Assembly (NCBI RefSeq): GCF_000382285.1
Contig: NZ_KB907930.1
Coordinates: forward strand, 1-64,000
Length of the DNA: 64,000 bases
Direction: 5' to 3'
From: Solimonas variicoloris DSM 15731
Lineage (GTDB): Bacteria > Pseudomonadota > Gammaproteobacteria > Nevskiales > Nevskiaceae
Shown: positions 30,366-41,356 of the stretch, in pieces
Numbering within the stretch: position 1 is the first letter of the stretch
How the letters are laid out: each line of letters begins with the position of its first letter
Program-made: the position numbers and the translations under genes
The notes under the pieces: model-generated
Database searches by the model: none
What the model saw: the letters and a program-made list of their open reading frames with translations, nothing else
Told to the model about the DNA's origin: nothing

Positions 30366-31166
30366 CTAATGGCGCCGCAGCGGCTGCAGCAGCAGCGCGC
30401 GCAGGTGCTGCGCGTCGGCGTCGCGGAAGCGCGGCAGACCGATCGGCATCTGCTCGTGACCGCCGCGCGGCTGCGCACAATGGCTGCCGAACAGATGGTC
30501 CCAGCCCGAGAAGATCGTCCCGAAGTTGCGGTTGCCCTCGTCGAACTCGACCGAGTGGTGCACGCGGTGCAGATCGGGCGTCACGAACAGCACGCGCAGC
30601 GCCCGGTCGACTCGCAGCGGCAGGCGCAGGTTGGCGTGCACCAGCAGCGCCGCGACACCGGTCACCGCCTCGAACGCGAACACCCCGAGCGGCGGCGCGC
30701 CGAGCAGCACGATCGCCGCCCACTTCCACAGCATCGCGACCAGCAGCTCGGCCGGATGAAAGCGCAGCGCCGTGGTGGCGTCGAATTCGATGTCGCTGTG
30801 GTGGACACGGTGCAGGCGCCAGAGCCAGGCCGGGCCGTGCATCGCGCGGTGCTGCCAGTACATCGCCAGATCGAGGGCGACGACGCTGAGACCGATCTGC
30901 AACATCGCCGGCAGCGGCAGCAGTGCGAACAGGCCGAGGCCCTGCGTGCGCGCCCAGGCCGCGACGCCGATCGAGGCGACCGGCAGCGCCGCCAGCAGCA
31001 GCCCCGCGCAGGCCAGCAGCGCGATGTTCCGCAACCAGCGCCACCCGCGCTGCGGTCGGCGCCGCGGCCACAGCGCTTCGGCCGTCAGCAGCGCGCCGAG
31101 CGCGAGTGCCGTCGCGCCCAGGCGGACGGCCTGCGGATCGGCGAACAGGGCATGCGGCAGCACCAT
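30366..31166 (-). CDS. Fatty acid hydroxylase/sterol desaturase superfamily membrane protein
   Basis: This 266-residue membrane protein has about four to five hydrophobic segments and the di-iron histidine boxes of the superfamily. These are WQHRAMH (HxxxH) near residue 103, HRVHHS (HxxHH) near 120, and a second HRVHHS near 203, with ALRFHPAE between. It probably introduces oxygen or a double bond into a lipid in the inner membrane; substrate unknown. The start ATG at 31166 gives MVLPHALFADP. It is convergent with the isomerase gene (12-base gap). Upstream, at 31167-31357, there is a spacer without an evident gene. Confidence 0.82.
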   Translation of the reverse strand: MVLPHALFADPQAVRLGATALALGALLTAEALWPRRRPQRGWRWLRNIALLACAGLLLAALPVASIGVAAWARTQGLGLFALLPLPAMLQIGLSVVALDLAMYWQHRAMHGPAWLWRLHRVHHSDIEFDATTALRFHPAELLVAMLWKWAAIVLLGAPPLGVFAFEAVTGVAALLVHANLRLPLRVDRALRVLFVTPDLHRVHHSVEFDEGNRNFGTIFSGWDHLFGSHCAQPRGGHEQMPIGLPRFRDADAQHLRALLLQPLRRH

Positions 31167-31357
31167 CGCGCCGTTCTAGGCGCGCCGCCGTGAACGGCCG
31201 GTGAATCGGCGCCGCCCCGGACCGCCGATGAAGAGACTTTCATCCGGACCGGCAGCGGCGCATCGCCGCGCCGCTCAGAAAACCGGCGCCCACCCGCCGG
31301 AATTGGCGGGAAGAGCATCCTGCGCCGCGGTTCCGTGCAGGCGTCGCAGCGGGGAAC

Positions 31358-32884
31358 CTAGTCGGCGCATTCCCAGAACGGCGCCTCGCCGCCGGCGCCG
31401 AGCGCCGCGGCCAGCGCGTTGGCGCGCCGCAGCGCGTCCGGATCGGTCTGCAGCAGCGCGGCGAGCGTGTCGCGGAACGCCACCGCCATCGGCCCGAGCG
31501 CCTCGCGCGCGATTTGCGTGTCGTCGTCGGCCGCGGTGTGGAAGTACGGATTGGTGCCGTTCATGCCGACCGTCGGAATGCCCTTGGCGTACGGCGCGCG
31601 GTTCTCGCCGGGAATGAACAGCGACGGCGGGAATGCGTAGTAGGGCTTGAGCACCGGATCGGCGAACGCGGGGTCAGCCGCGTCGTGCAGCAGATTGTTC
31701 TCGGAGATCGCCAGCGTGCGCGCGACCGACAGCTTGCCGGTCGCCTGCGGCTCGCCGTCGAGGCCATCGCGATAGCCCGGATAGACGAGCCCCGAACCGA
31801 GATGGAGGTAAGCCATGATCTGCTCGGCCGGCAGGCACGACAGGTAGCGGTCGACGCCGACCGCGTAGATCTCGTGGCCGCCGGTGCCGGCGAAGTCGAT
31901 CGTGTACGGCAGCGGACCGTTGTTGCGGGCCAGCTCGGCGAAGTAGCGCGCCAGGTAGACGAGGATGCCGACGCCCGGCGCGCGCTCGCCGCCGACGCTG
32001 AGCCAGCCGTTGATCGGGGTGCCGACGACGATGACATGCGAGGGATCGGCGCCCGGCAGGCGCGCGACGACGTTCTGGCTGCTGCCGTCGGCGGTGTCGG
32101 CGACGACCGTGACGCGCGCCGTGCGGCCGGCCCAGCCGGCGATGCGCTCGCCGTCCTGCTTGCCGACGATCAGCGTCGGCAGCGCGCGCGAGCCGTTGCG
32201 GATGTCGTAGTTCTGCGCGGCGATCAGATTGGCCGGCGCGTCGGTGGCGACGATCGCGGCGATCGCGCCCTTGTCCTGGATCTGCTGCAGGCGATCGTCG
32301 GACTGCCCGGCCTCGGCGTTCAGCGTCAGCGAGATCTTCAGGTACGCGACCTTGCCCTGCAGGCTGCCGGCGAGCAGCTGCGACAGCACGCTGCCGTCGC
32401 CGAGATCGACGATCGCGCCGGCGACGCCGCCGGCCGGCGTGGTGCCGCGGTAGTACCAGGGGAAGGCCGGAACCGCGACCGAACCGGCGTCGGTGTCGAC
32501 GCGCAGATCGTAGGCGCGCGGCCGGAAGCCGGGAATCGCGAAGGTCTGCAGGCGCACGCCGCTGAGCCCGTCGGTCGCCGCGAGCTGCGCGCGCAGCCAT
32601 TCGGCGACGGCCTTGCCGAGCGTCGAGCCCGAGCGCGGCCCGCGCAGGCACTTCCACGGTTCGGCCGCGGCGTCGGACGTCAGGCACTCGTCGAACTTCG
32701 GCGAGTGCTCGACGACATCCAGGTAGGCGCGCGCAGCCGCCCAGGCCTCGGCATCCGGCGTGCCGACCGGCCCGTCGACCACCGTGCCGGCCGGCGACGA
32801 CGAACTGCCGCCGCAGCCGGCGAGGATGGCCAGCACCACGCCGCCGACCAGATTGCGCATCGCGCGTCGCTGCTTCGCCCTCAT
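31358..32884 (-). CDS. M28-like lipoprotein with PA domain, apparently missing metal ligands
   Basis: This 508-residue lipoprotein (lipobox LAGC at Cys24) has a protease-associated domain (residues 130-260, with LQQIQDKGAIAAIVATD) and an M28-type peptidase layout. Where M28 enzymes have an H-x-D zinc site, this protein reads VIVVGTPINGWL. Where they have a second Asp/Glu region it reads DFAGTGGHEIYAVG, and the late His region reads GIPTVGMNGTNPYFHTAADD. The first His/Asp pair and the bridging Asp seem lost, so the protein may not be a zinc peptidase. A binding or scaffold role is possible. The ATG at 32884 follows an AGGGGGATGAG ribosome-binding site. Confidence 0.6.
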   Translation of the reverse strand: MRAKQRRAMRNLVGGVVLAILAGCGGSSSSPAGTVVDGPVGTPDAEAWAAARAYLDVVEHSPKFDECLTSDAAAEPWKCLRGPRSGSTLGKAVAEWLRAQLAATDGLSGVRLQTFAIPGFRPRAYDLRVDTDAGSVAVPAFPWYYRGTTPAGGVAGAIVDLGDGSVLSQLLAGSLQGKVAYLKISLTLNAEAGQSDDRLQQIQDKGAIAAIVATDAPANLIAAQNYDIRNGSRALPTLIVGKQDGERIAGWAGRTARVTVVADTADGSSQNVVARLPGADPSHVIVVGTPINGWLSVGGERAPGVGILVYLARYFAELARNNGPLPYTIDFAGTGGHEIYAVGVDRYLSCLPAEQIMAYLHLGSGLVYPGYRDGLDGEPQATGKLSVARTLAISENNLLHDAADPAFADPVLKPYYAFPPSLFIPGENRAPYAKGIPTVGMNGTNPYFHTAADDDTQIAREALGPMAVAFRDTLAALLQTDPDALRRANALAAALGAGGEAPFWECAD

Positions 32885-32977
32885 CTCATCCCCCTGTTGC
32901 GCCGCGCTGCCGCGACCCGTCCGCACGCTAGCACGCGGCGCGTGACAGCACGATGGTAACGACGGCCCTGCCCGGCC

Positions 32978-34642
<1,665 letters not shown>

Positions 34643-34774
34643 GGTTTCTCCTCGTCGTTTCGTTCTGGGTACCGCAGCCGCGATTATTCCCGATCGTCGC
34701 GGCGATGGGAATCGTCCGTCCGGCGCGGCCGAGCGCGTACACTGCGCAACAAAAATCCGGGGAAGGAGTCCGCC

Positions 34775-35228
<454 letters not shown>

Positions 35229-35232
<4 letters not shown>

Positions 35233-36368
35233 AAGTGCGCGCGGCGGTGCTGCGCGAGATGGGCCGCGCCGCGCCGTACGCCGACTCGCGGCCGCTGGCG
35301 ATCGAGACCGTGGAGCTCGACCCGCCGGGTCCCGGCGAGCTGCTGGTGAAGATCCGCGCCGCCGGCCTCTGCCATTCCGACCTGTCCGTGATCGACGGCT
35401 CGCGGCCGCGCGTGCTGCCGATGGTGCTCGGCCACGAGGCGGCCGGCGAGGTGCTGGCGATCGGCGCCGACGTGCGCGATTTCGCGCCGGGCGACGCCGT
35501 GGTCTTTTCGTTCGTGCCGGTCTGCGGCCATTGCGCCTACTGCGCCGAGGGTCGCGCCGCGCTGTGCGAGCCCGGCGCGCGCGCCAATACCGCCGGCACG
35601 CTGCTGTCCGGCGCGCAGCGCTGGCATGCCGACGGTGCGCCGCTGCACCACCACCTCGGCGTCTCGGCTTTCGCCGAGGCGACGGTCGTCTCGGCGCGCT
35701 CGGCGGTGAAGATCGGCACGCCGGGCGAACCGCGACCGGACTGGGCGATCGCCGCGCTGTTCGGCTGCGCGGTGATGACCGGCGTCGGCGCCGTCGTCAA
35801 CACCGCGCGTGTCGCGCCGGGCGACAGCGTCGCGATCTTCGGGCTCGGCGGCGTCGGCCTGGCGGCGCTGCTCGGCGCGGTCGCCGCCGGCGCCGAGCCG
35901 CTGATCGCGGTCGACGTGCTGCCGGCCAAGCTCGAACTGGCGCGCAGCCTCGGCGCCACGCACACGATCCTGGCGACCGAGCCGGACGCCATGGCGCGCC
36001 TGCGCGAGCTGACGCGCGGCGGCGTGCGCTACGCGATCGAAACCGCCGGCAGCGAAGTGGCGCTGGCCGCCGCCTACGCGGCGACGCGGCGCGGCGGCAC
36101 GACGATCACCGCCGGCCTGCCGGACCCGTCGCGCGAGTTCCGCGTGCCGGCGGTCAGCCTGGTCGCCGAGGAACGCACGGTGAAGGGCTCGTACATGGGC
36201 TCGGCGGTGCCGGCCCGCGACCTGCCGCGCTACCTCGCCCTGCACCGCGCCGGGCGTCTGCCGGTCGAGCGCCTGCTGACCCATCGGCTCGCCCTGGACG
36301 ACATCAACGCCGCCTTCGACCGCCTGGCGCGCGGCGCGGCGGTGCGCCAGGTCATCGAATTTCCGTGA
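35229..36368 (+). CDS. Zinc-dependent medium-chain alcohol dehydrogenase
   Basis: This 379-residue dehydrogenase oxidises an alcohol with NAD(P). The catalytic zinc ligands are Cys in GLCHSDLS near residue 47 and His in LGHEAAGEV near 70. The structural zinc site CGHCAYCAEGRAALC is intact near 100, and the cofactor motif FGLGGVGLAALLGA is near 205. The Asp after it, in IAVDVLPAKLELA, favours NAD over NADP. Length and order fit class III/benzyl-alcohol-type enzymes. It starts with GTG at 35229, whose GTGA overlaps the stop of the thioesterase, so the two were probably cotranscribed. Substrate is unknown; an acyl or aryl alcohol is suggested by context. Confidence 0.88.
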
Positions 36369-36453
36369 CGCGCTAGCAAACTGCGGTCCGGACCCGGAAG
36401 CGCACGCCGCGTCAAGACTGTTGTCGCGGCAAGCCATCGCTACACTTGTCCGG

Positions 36454-37728
36454 ATGCGTCCCGACCTTACCGAAGACCGCCTCGCCGACTGGTTCCAGTC
36501 CGGCGTCGAGCCGGCCGACGTCCCTGCCCTGCACGCGCTGGGCGGTGCCCGTCCGACCCTGCAGGCGCTGATCGCGCTGTTCACCGGCACCGAAGCCGCC
36601 GTGATGATCCGTCTGCTCGTCCTGCACGAGCTGGCGGCGCGCACCGAGCCGTTCGTCAGCGCCGGCGAGCTGCGCCAGCAGTTCCCGTACCTCGACGAAG
36701 GCAAGCTCGAACACCTGATCGGCCGCCTGCGCGTGCACGGCCTGCTGGCCTGGGATTCGGAAACCTCGCGCTACGCCGTCAGTCCGCTCGGCCGCATGGC
36801 GGTCGCCGCGCTCGCCGCGCTGCTGAAGTTCGGCGAGGCGGGCGAGGATCTCGGCTACCTGGCGGCGCAGGTCGCCGGCAGCGGCGCGCTCGGCACGCTC
36901 GCCAAACCGGAGCTGCAGCACCTACTGGCGCGCCTGCTGGAGCTGAAGGACGAATTCGAGCGCGCGATCCTGTCCGGGTCGGAATCGCGCATCCGCGCCG
37001 CCGAGAGCAAGCTCGCCGCCGCCTGGACCTGGGTCGACAAGGGCAGCGACGTGCTGCGCGAGATCACCGACGGCGACACGCTCGACGGGCCGACGCACCG
37101 CCTCGCGCAGCGCATCGGCCAGGTGCAGAGCGAGCTGCTGCGCATGAGCGGCGCCTTCCAGCGCGCGCTCAACCAGCTGGAAAAACAGAAGGTGCCTCTC
37201 GGCGCCAGCGGCCTGTCGTCCTCGGACGTCAACGCCTGGCTGCGCGGCCTCGGCCAGGAACGCCTCGCCGGCCTGCTGCACGGCACGGTGAGCCCGGTGC
37301 CGGACTTCGCGTTCGCGCTCGGCGACATCGCGCTCGACGTCGCCGAGTTCGAGCTGGTCGACAAGCTGCGTCCCGAGAAGCTCGACGCCACGCTGCCGCC
37401 GGCCAGCGACGCGCCGCAGGGCGACGTGCACCTGGAGCCGCCGGACTACGCCGAGCTGGAGCGCTGGCTCGGCGATCTGCGCGTCGCACCGGACGGCTGG
37501 CCGCTGCACGAGGCCGTGCCGCTGCGCGACTACGAGCTGTCGAGCTATCGCCTGTCGCTGCTGGCGCTGCTCGGCGACCGCGAGTCGGCGTCGCTGGCCG
37601 GGCCGGTGGCCGATCTCGCACGCATCGACCGGCGCCTGAAGCTGGGCGACGACATCATCAAAGTGGGACGTGACGGCGTCGCCGAAATGAGCGCCGGACA
37701 CCTGGAGGCTTCGCCGCGTGGAACGTGA
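36454..37728 (+). CDS. Condensin-like subunit A: winged-helix and helical protein, kleisin candidate
   Basis: This 424-residue cytoplasmic protein is not confidently assignable by sequence alone. Residues 55-125 form a winged helix (VMIRLLVLHELAART, ELRQQFPYLDEGKLEHLIGRLRVHGLL, then a YAVSPLGRMAV wing). Residues 150-260 are long helices with heptad-like Leu/Gln spacing, and the C-terminus returns to a mixed fold. That layout matches MukF/MksF/JetA kleisins. The gene precedes a 263-residue winged-helix protein and an SMC-like ATPase in the order MksF-MksE-MksB, overlapping the next gene by 11 bases. The ATG at 36454 is preferred to a TTG at 36421. Kleisin status is inferred from fold pattern and context. 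Confidence 0.6.
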   Translation: MRPDLTEDRLADWFQSGVEPADVPALHALGGARPTLQALIALFTGTEAAVMIRLLVLHELAARTEPFVSAGELRQQFPYLDEGKLEHLIGRLRVHGLLAWDSETSRYAVSPLGRMAVAALAALLKFGEAGEDLGYLAAQVAGSGALGTLAKPELQHLLARLLELKDEFERAILSGSESRIRAAESKLAAAWTWVDKGSDVLREITDGDTLDGPTHRLAQRIGQVQSELLRMSGAFQRALNQLEKQKVPLGASGLSSSDVNAWLRGLGQERLAGLLHGTVSPVPDFAFALGDIALDVAEFELVDKLRPEKLDATLPPASDAPQGDVHLEPPDYAELERWLGDLRVAPDGWPLHEAVPLRDYELSSYRLSLLALLGDRESASLAGPVADLARIDRRLKLGDDIIKVGRDGVAEMSAGHLEASPRGT

Positions 37729-38509
37729 GCTGCAAACCCTGGTCGCGCGCCTGTCCGCGCACCGCGTGCTGTCGCGCAAGGACCCGATGGTCCGCAGGGC
37801 GCTGACCGACGATCTGTTCTACAACGCGCTCAGCGAGCGGCTGGCGGCCTGCGGCCTCGAATTCGTCGAGCATCCGTACGCCGACCACGTCACCCTGCGC
37901 ATCCGCCGCGAGTTCGAGCAGCCGGTGTTCGGCAGCGACGACGCCTGGCTGTCGAACAACCTCGAACTCAAGCGCGACCAGATCGCGCTGCTGGTCGTGC
38001 TGTGGGCGCTGCTGATCCTGCCCAAGCGGCAGCGCCAGATCGAGCGGCAGACCGAACTCGAACGGCTGCGCCAGTCGGAAATGTTCGCCGAGGCCAAGCC
38101 GATCCCGACTGCCGCCGAGCTCGGCATCAACGTCGCCGAGGCGACGCTGCTCGCCGATTTCGGCGAGCGCCTCGGCGGCCGCACGCGCATCAAGAATTTC
38201 GGCCTGCCGGTGCTGTCGCGCCTCGGCTTCATCGAGCGCCGCGACGGTCGCATCTACGAAGGTCCGCTGCTCGACCTCGTGCTCGACTACAAGCGCATGG
38301 CCGAACGCATCCTCAACGGCACGCTGTCCGAGCTGTTCGGCGGCGCCGCCAACGACGCCGACGACGAACTGCCGCCGCCCGCCAACGACGACGACGCGCC
38401 GTCCGACGTCGAACTCGACGCCGACGCCGGCAGCGCCGACGAATTCGCCGCCAACGACGCCGGCGGCGCGCCCCACGACGTGGCCGACGCGCCGCGCCAC
38501 GACGACTAG
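37718..38509 (+). CDS. Condensin-like subunit B: MukE/MksE/JetB-type winged-helix protein candidate
   Basis: This 263-residue protein starts with GTG at 37718 inside the end of the previous gene, so translation is coupled. Residues 1-115 contain a first helical/strand region (MVRRALTDDLFYNALSERL, a beta pattern, then LKRDQIALLVVLWALLI). Residues 125-205 contain a second winged helix with LPVLSRLGFIERRDGRIYEGPLL. Two tandem winged helices are the layout of KITE-type subunits such as MukE, MksE and JetB. The last 54 residues are a strongly acidic, disordered tail (DADDELPPPAN, APSDVELDADAG). It is followed after 11 bases by the SMC-like gene. No direct sequence match is claimed. Confidence 0.6.
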   Translation: MERELQTLVARLSAHRVLSRKDPMVRRALTDDLFYNALSERLAACGLEFVEHPYADHVTLRIRREFEQPVFGSDDAWLSNNLELKRDQIALLVVLWALLILPKRQRQIERQTELERLRQSEMFAEAKPIPTAAELGINVAEATLLADFGERLGGRTRIKNFGLPVLSRLGFIERRDGRIYEGPLLDLVLDYKRMAERILNGTLSELFGGAANDADDELPPPANDDDAPSDVELDADAGSADEFAANDAGGAPHDVADAPRHDD

Positions 38510-38520
38510 ACCAGAACCCG

Positions 38521-41313
38521 ATGTTCAGCTTCCACAAGATCGAAATCGTCCACTGGGACTGGTGGGAACGCTTCACGTTGCCGCTCGACGCCAACATCGT
38601 CACCGTCGTCGGCCCGAACGGCTCGGGCAAGACGACGCTGCTCGACGCGCTGCGCACGCTGCTGGCGATCAACTGTTCGCAGGGCCGCGACTACAAGCGC
38701 TACGTGCGCCGCGCCGATCGTCCGTCGGCGTGGCTGCGCGCGACGGTCTCGAACCCGCGCCGCAGCAACGGCCAGCTGGCGTTCTGGCCGATCACCGACG
38801 AGACCGTCACCCTGTTCTGCCGCATCCGCAAGAAGGGCGGCGACTGGGAACGCAGCTACGGGATCGGCGCCGGCGACGTGCCGGTCGAAGCTGCCGAGAG
38901 CAGCGAGGCGGTGACCTGGATCGGCGTGCGCCAGTATGAATCGCAGCTCGAGAACGCCGGCCTGACGCGCGCGATCAAGCGCGTGCTGGCGCTCGACCAG
39001 GGCCACACCGACAAGCTCTGCGAATACTCGCCGCGCCAGCTGCTCGACCTCGTGTTCGACGTGTTCGGCGATCAGGAAGTGCTCGACAACTACCAGAAGG
39101 CGCGCGAGGACCAGCTGGCCTGCGCGCGCGAGCTCGACGAACTCAAGACCCAGCTGGCGCGCCTGCACACCCAGCTGCAGGCCGCCGAAGCCGACGTCAA
39201 CTCGTACCGCGAGTACGAGCGCCTGCTCGGCGAGCTCGCCGATCTCACCGGCCAGTGGCTGCCGCGCCTGCAGCTCGCCGAGCTGCTCGACAGCCTGCGC
39301 GGCGGCCGCGCCCAGCTGCTCGGCAAGCGCCGCGAAGTCGCCGAACTCGGCGCCCAGCTCGCACGCCTCGCCGACGAGCATGGCGCGCTGGTCCGCGAGC
39401 GCGAAGACACCGAAGCCGCCGAAGCCGACAGCAAGGCGCAAATGGAAAGCCTGCAGAAGCAGGAGCGCCAGATCGAACGCCCGCTCGGCAAGGCGCAGGC
39501 CGTGCTCGAACAGCGCAAGCGCCTGCTCGACCAGCTCGCCGAGCAGGGCGAAGGGCTCGACACCGAAGCCGCGCTGCGCGAACAGGAAAAGCTCGGCCGG
39601 CGCCGCTACGAGCTGCAAGGCCAGATCGACGGCGTCGACCGCGAGATCGGCGAGCTGCAGTCGCGCATCGCCGCGCTCGACAGCGGCCGCCGCCCGGAGC
39701 CACGCGAAGTCAGCGCGTTCTCGCAGGCGCTGCGCGATGCCGGCATCGCCCACTGCATGCTCGGCGACATCGTCGAGATCACCGACGACACCTGGCAGCT
39801 CGCGGTCGAATCGGTGCTCGCTGGCGTGCGCCATCTGGTGCTGCTGGAGAAGCCCGGCGACCGCGCCGCGGCCTGGCGTCTCGGCGAGCAGCACCGCTAT
39901 CGCCATTACGTCGTGCCCGACCGCGCGCCGGCGCCGCTGCCGCAGCGCGGCTCGCTCCTCGAATGCGTGCGCTTTCACGCCGATCCGCCGGTGTGGCTGG
40001 CCAAGCTGCTCGACGGCATCCAGCGCGTCGACAGCACCGAGGATGGCGCGCGCCTGCCGGAGAGCCAGTCGTGGATCACGCCGCGCGCCTATCAGCGCGA
40101 GCGCCGCGGCGGCCGCGACATCAGCGTCGCCGACGTGCACTTCGGCCGCAACGCGGTCGCCGATGCACGCCGCCGCCTCGAAGAGCTGAAGGACCAGCGC
40201 GAGGGTCTGCGCGAAGCGCTGGCGATCGCCACGCGCAAGCTCGCCGACGTGCAGTCGGCGCTAGCCGGCGTCGACGCCACGCGCGAGATCGCGGCGCGCG
40301 CACCGGAATTCGAGGCCGCCGAAGCCGAAGCCGCGCGCCTCGCGCAGGAACTCGAGGACATCAGCGCGGCGCGCGCCGCAGCAGCGGCGCGCTACTACGA
40401 GATGTCGCAGGCGCTGCACCGCCTCACCTCGCGGCACGACCGCACCGAGGAAGCCTTGCAGAAGACGCGCGGCCGCCAGCAGCAGCTGCAGGCCGAGTTC
40501 GAGCAGTCGCGCCGCGCCTACGCCGCGCACGTGCTCGAATGGCGGCGCCTGCGGCGCGGCAAGCCGGCCGACTGGCGCAGCGCGGCGGCGATGGCAGAGG
40601 CGCGCGCCCGCTACGACTCCAGCGGCGCGGTCGAGCGCGAGATGGAGCGCCTGCACCGGCGCCGCGACGACGGCCGCTGGAACACCGACGCCAATTGCGT
40701 CGCGATCCGTGACAAGCTCGATGCCGAGCATCGCCAGCTCGAATCGCGCATCACCGACCAGGACGTGCATCTCGAACGCGCGCGCAGCAGCACCGATCGC
40801 GCGCGCAGCCAGTACATCGGCGTGCTGCGCGCAACGGTGCGCCGCTACGCACAGAACCTGCGCCACCTCGGCGCGCTGGCCGGCATCGACGTCGAAGTCG
40901 AGCCGCCGCAGCTGACCAACGACGACCTCACGCTGTCGCAGGCGCGCCTCGAAGTGCAGTTCAACTTCGACCAGAAGGGCATGATCGGCCTCAACGACGG
41001 CGAGGCGTCCGGCGGCCAGCAGGTGATGAAGTCGATGATCCTGCTCGTCGGCCTGCTGATGGACGAGGACCAGAGCGGCGGCTTCGTGTTCATCGACGAA
41101 CCGTTCGCGCACCTCGACATCTTCAACATCGACAAGGTCGGCGCCTTCCTGCAGGCGACGCGCGCGCAGTACATCGTGACGACGCCGAACACGCACAACG
41201 TCAACGTCTTCAAGCCGTCCGGCCTGACGCTGGTCACGCAGAAGAAGCGCGGCACGACCAAGTACGCACCGCCGATCGCCTTCCTGCGCCGCGACACCGC
41301 GCCGGCGCCCTGA
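38521..41313 (+). CDS. SMC-like ATPase, MksB/JetC-type condensin motor candidate
   Basis: This 930-residue protein has the SMC layout. An N-terminal ATPase half has Walker A GPNGSGKTT at 31-39. A long coiled coil runs over about 185-390, and a globular hinge-like middle over about 395-560 (FSQALRDAGIAHCMLGDIVEI, QLAVESVLAGVRHLVLL). A returning coiled coil covers about 565-790. The C-terminal half has the ABC signature ASGGQQ near 829-833 and Walker B FVFIDEPFAHLD near 857-868. The length fits the short-armed MksB group better than MukB. SGGQQ is a less usual signature than the SGGE or SGGQK of other SMCs. It ends a three-gene operon; a convergent aldehyde dehydrogenase follows, and no JetD-type gene is present. 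Confidence 0.75.
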   Translation: MFSFHKIEIVHWDWWERFTLPLDANIVTVVGPNGSGKTTLLDALRTLLAINCSQGRDYKRYVRRADRPSAWLRATVSNPRRSNGQLAFWPITDETVTLFCRIRKKGGDWERSYGIGAGDVPVEAAESSEAVTWIGVRQYESQLENAGLTRAIKRVLALDQGHTDKLCEYSPRQLLDLVFDVFGDQEVLDNYQKAREDQLACARELDELKTQLARLHTQLQAAEADVNSYREYERLLGELADLTGQWLPRLQLAELLDSLRGGRAQLLGKRREVAELGAQLARLADEHGALVREREDTEAAEADSKAQMESLQKQERQIERPLGKAQAVLEQRKRLLDQLAEQGEGLDTEAALREQEKLGRRRYELQGQIDGVDREIGELQSRIAALDSGRRPEPREVSAFSQALRDAGIAHCMLGDIVEITDDTWQLAVESVLAGVRHLVLLEKPGDRAAAWRLGEQHRYRHYVVPDRAPAPLPQRGSLLECVRFHADPPVWLAKLLDGIQRVDSTEDGARLPESQSWITPRAYQRERRGGRDISVADVHFGRNAVADARRRLEELKDQREGLREALAIATRKLADVQSALAGVDATREIAARAPEFEAAEAEAARLAQELEDISAARAAAAARYYEMSQALHRLTSRHDRTEEALQKTRGRQQQLQAEFEQSRRAYAAHVLEWRRLRRGKPADWRSAAAMAEARARYDSSGAVEREMERLHRRRDDGRWNTDANCVAIRDKLDAEHRQLESRITDQDVHLERARSSTDRARSQYIGVLRATVRRYAQNLRHLGALAGIDVEVEPPQLTNDDLTLSQARLEVQFNFDQKGMIGLNDGEASGGQQVMKSMILLVGLLMDEDQSGGFVFIDEPFAHLDIFNIDKVGAFLQATRAQYIVTTPNTHNVNVFKPSGLTLVTQKKRGTTKYAPPIAFLRRDTAPAP

Positions 41314-41356
41314 GCCGGCCGCGGCGGCGCCTCGGCGCGGCCACGCCGCGCGCCGT

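Noticed and set aside
36454-41313. Complete Wadjet (JetABCD) defence system
   Set aside because: No JetD-like nuclease/toprim gene follows; the next gene is a convergent aldehyde dehydrogenase. Only the condensin-like part is claimed.
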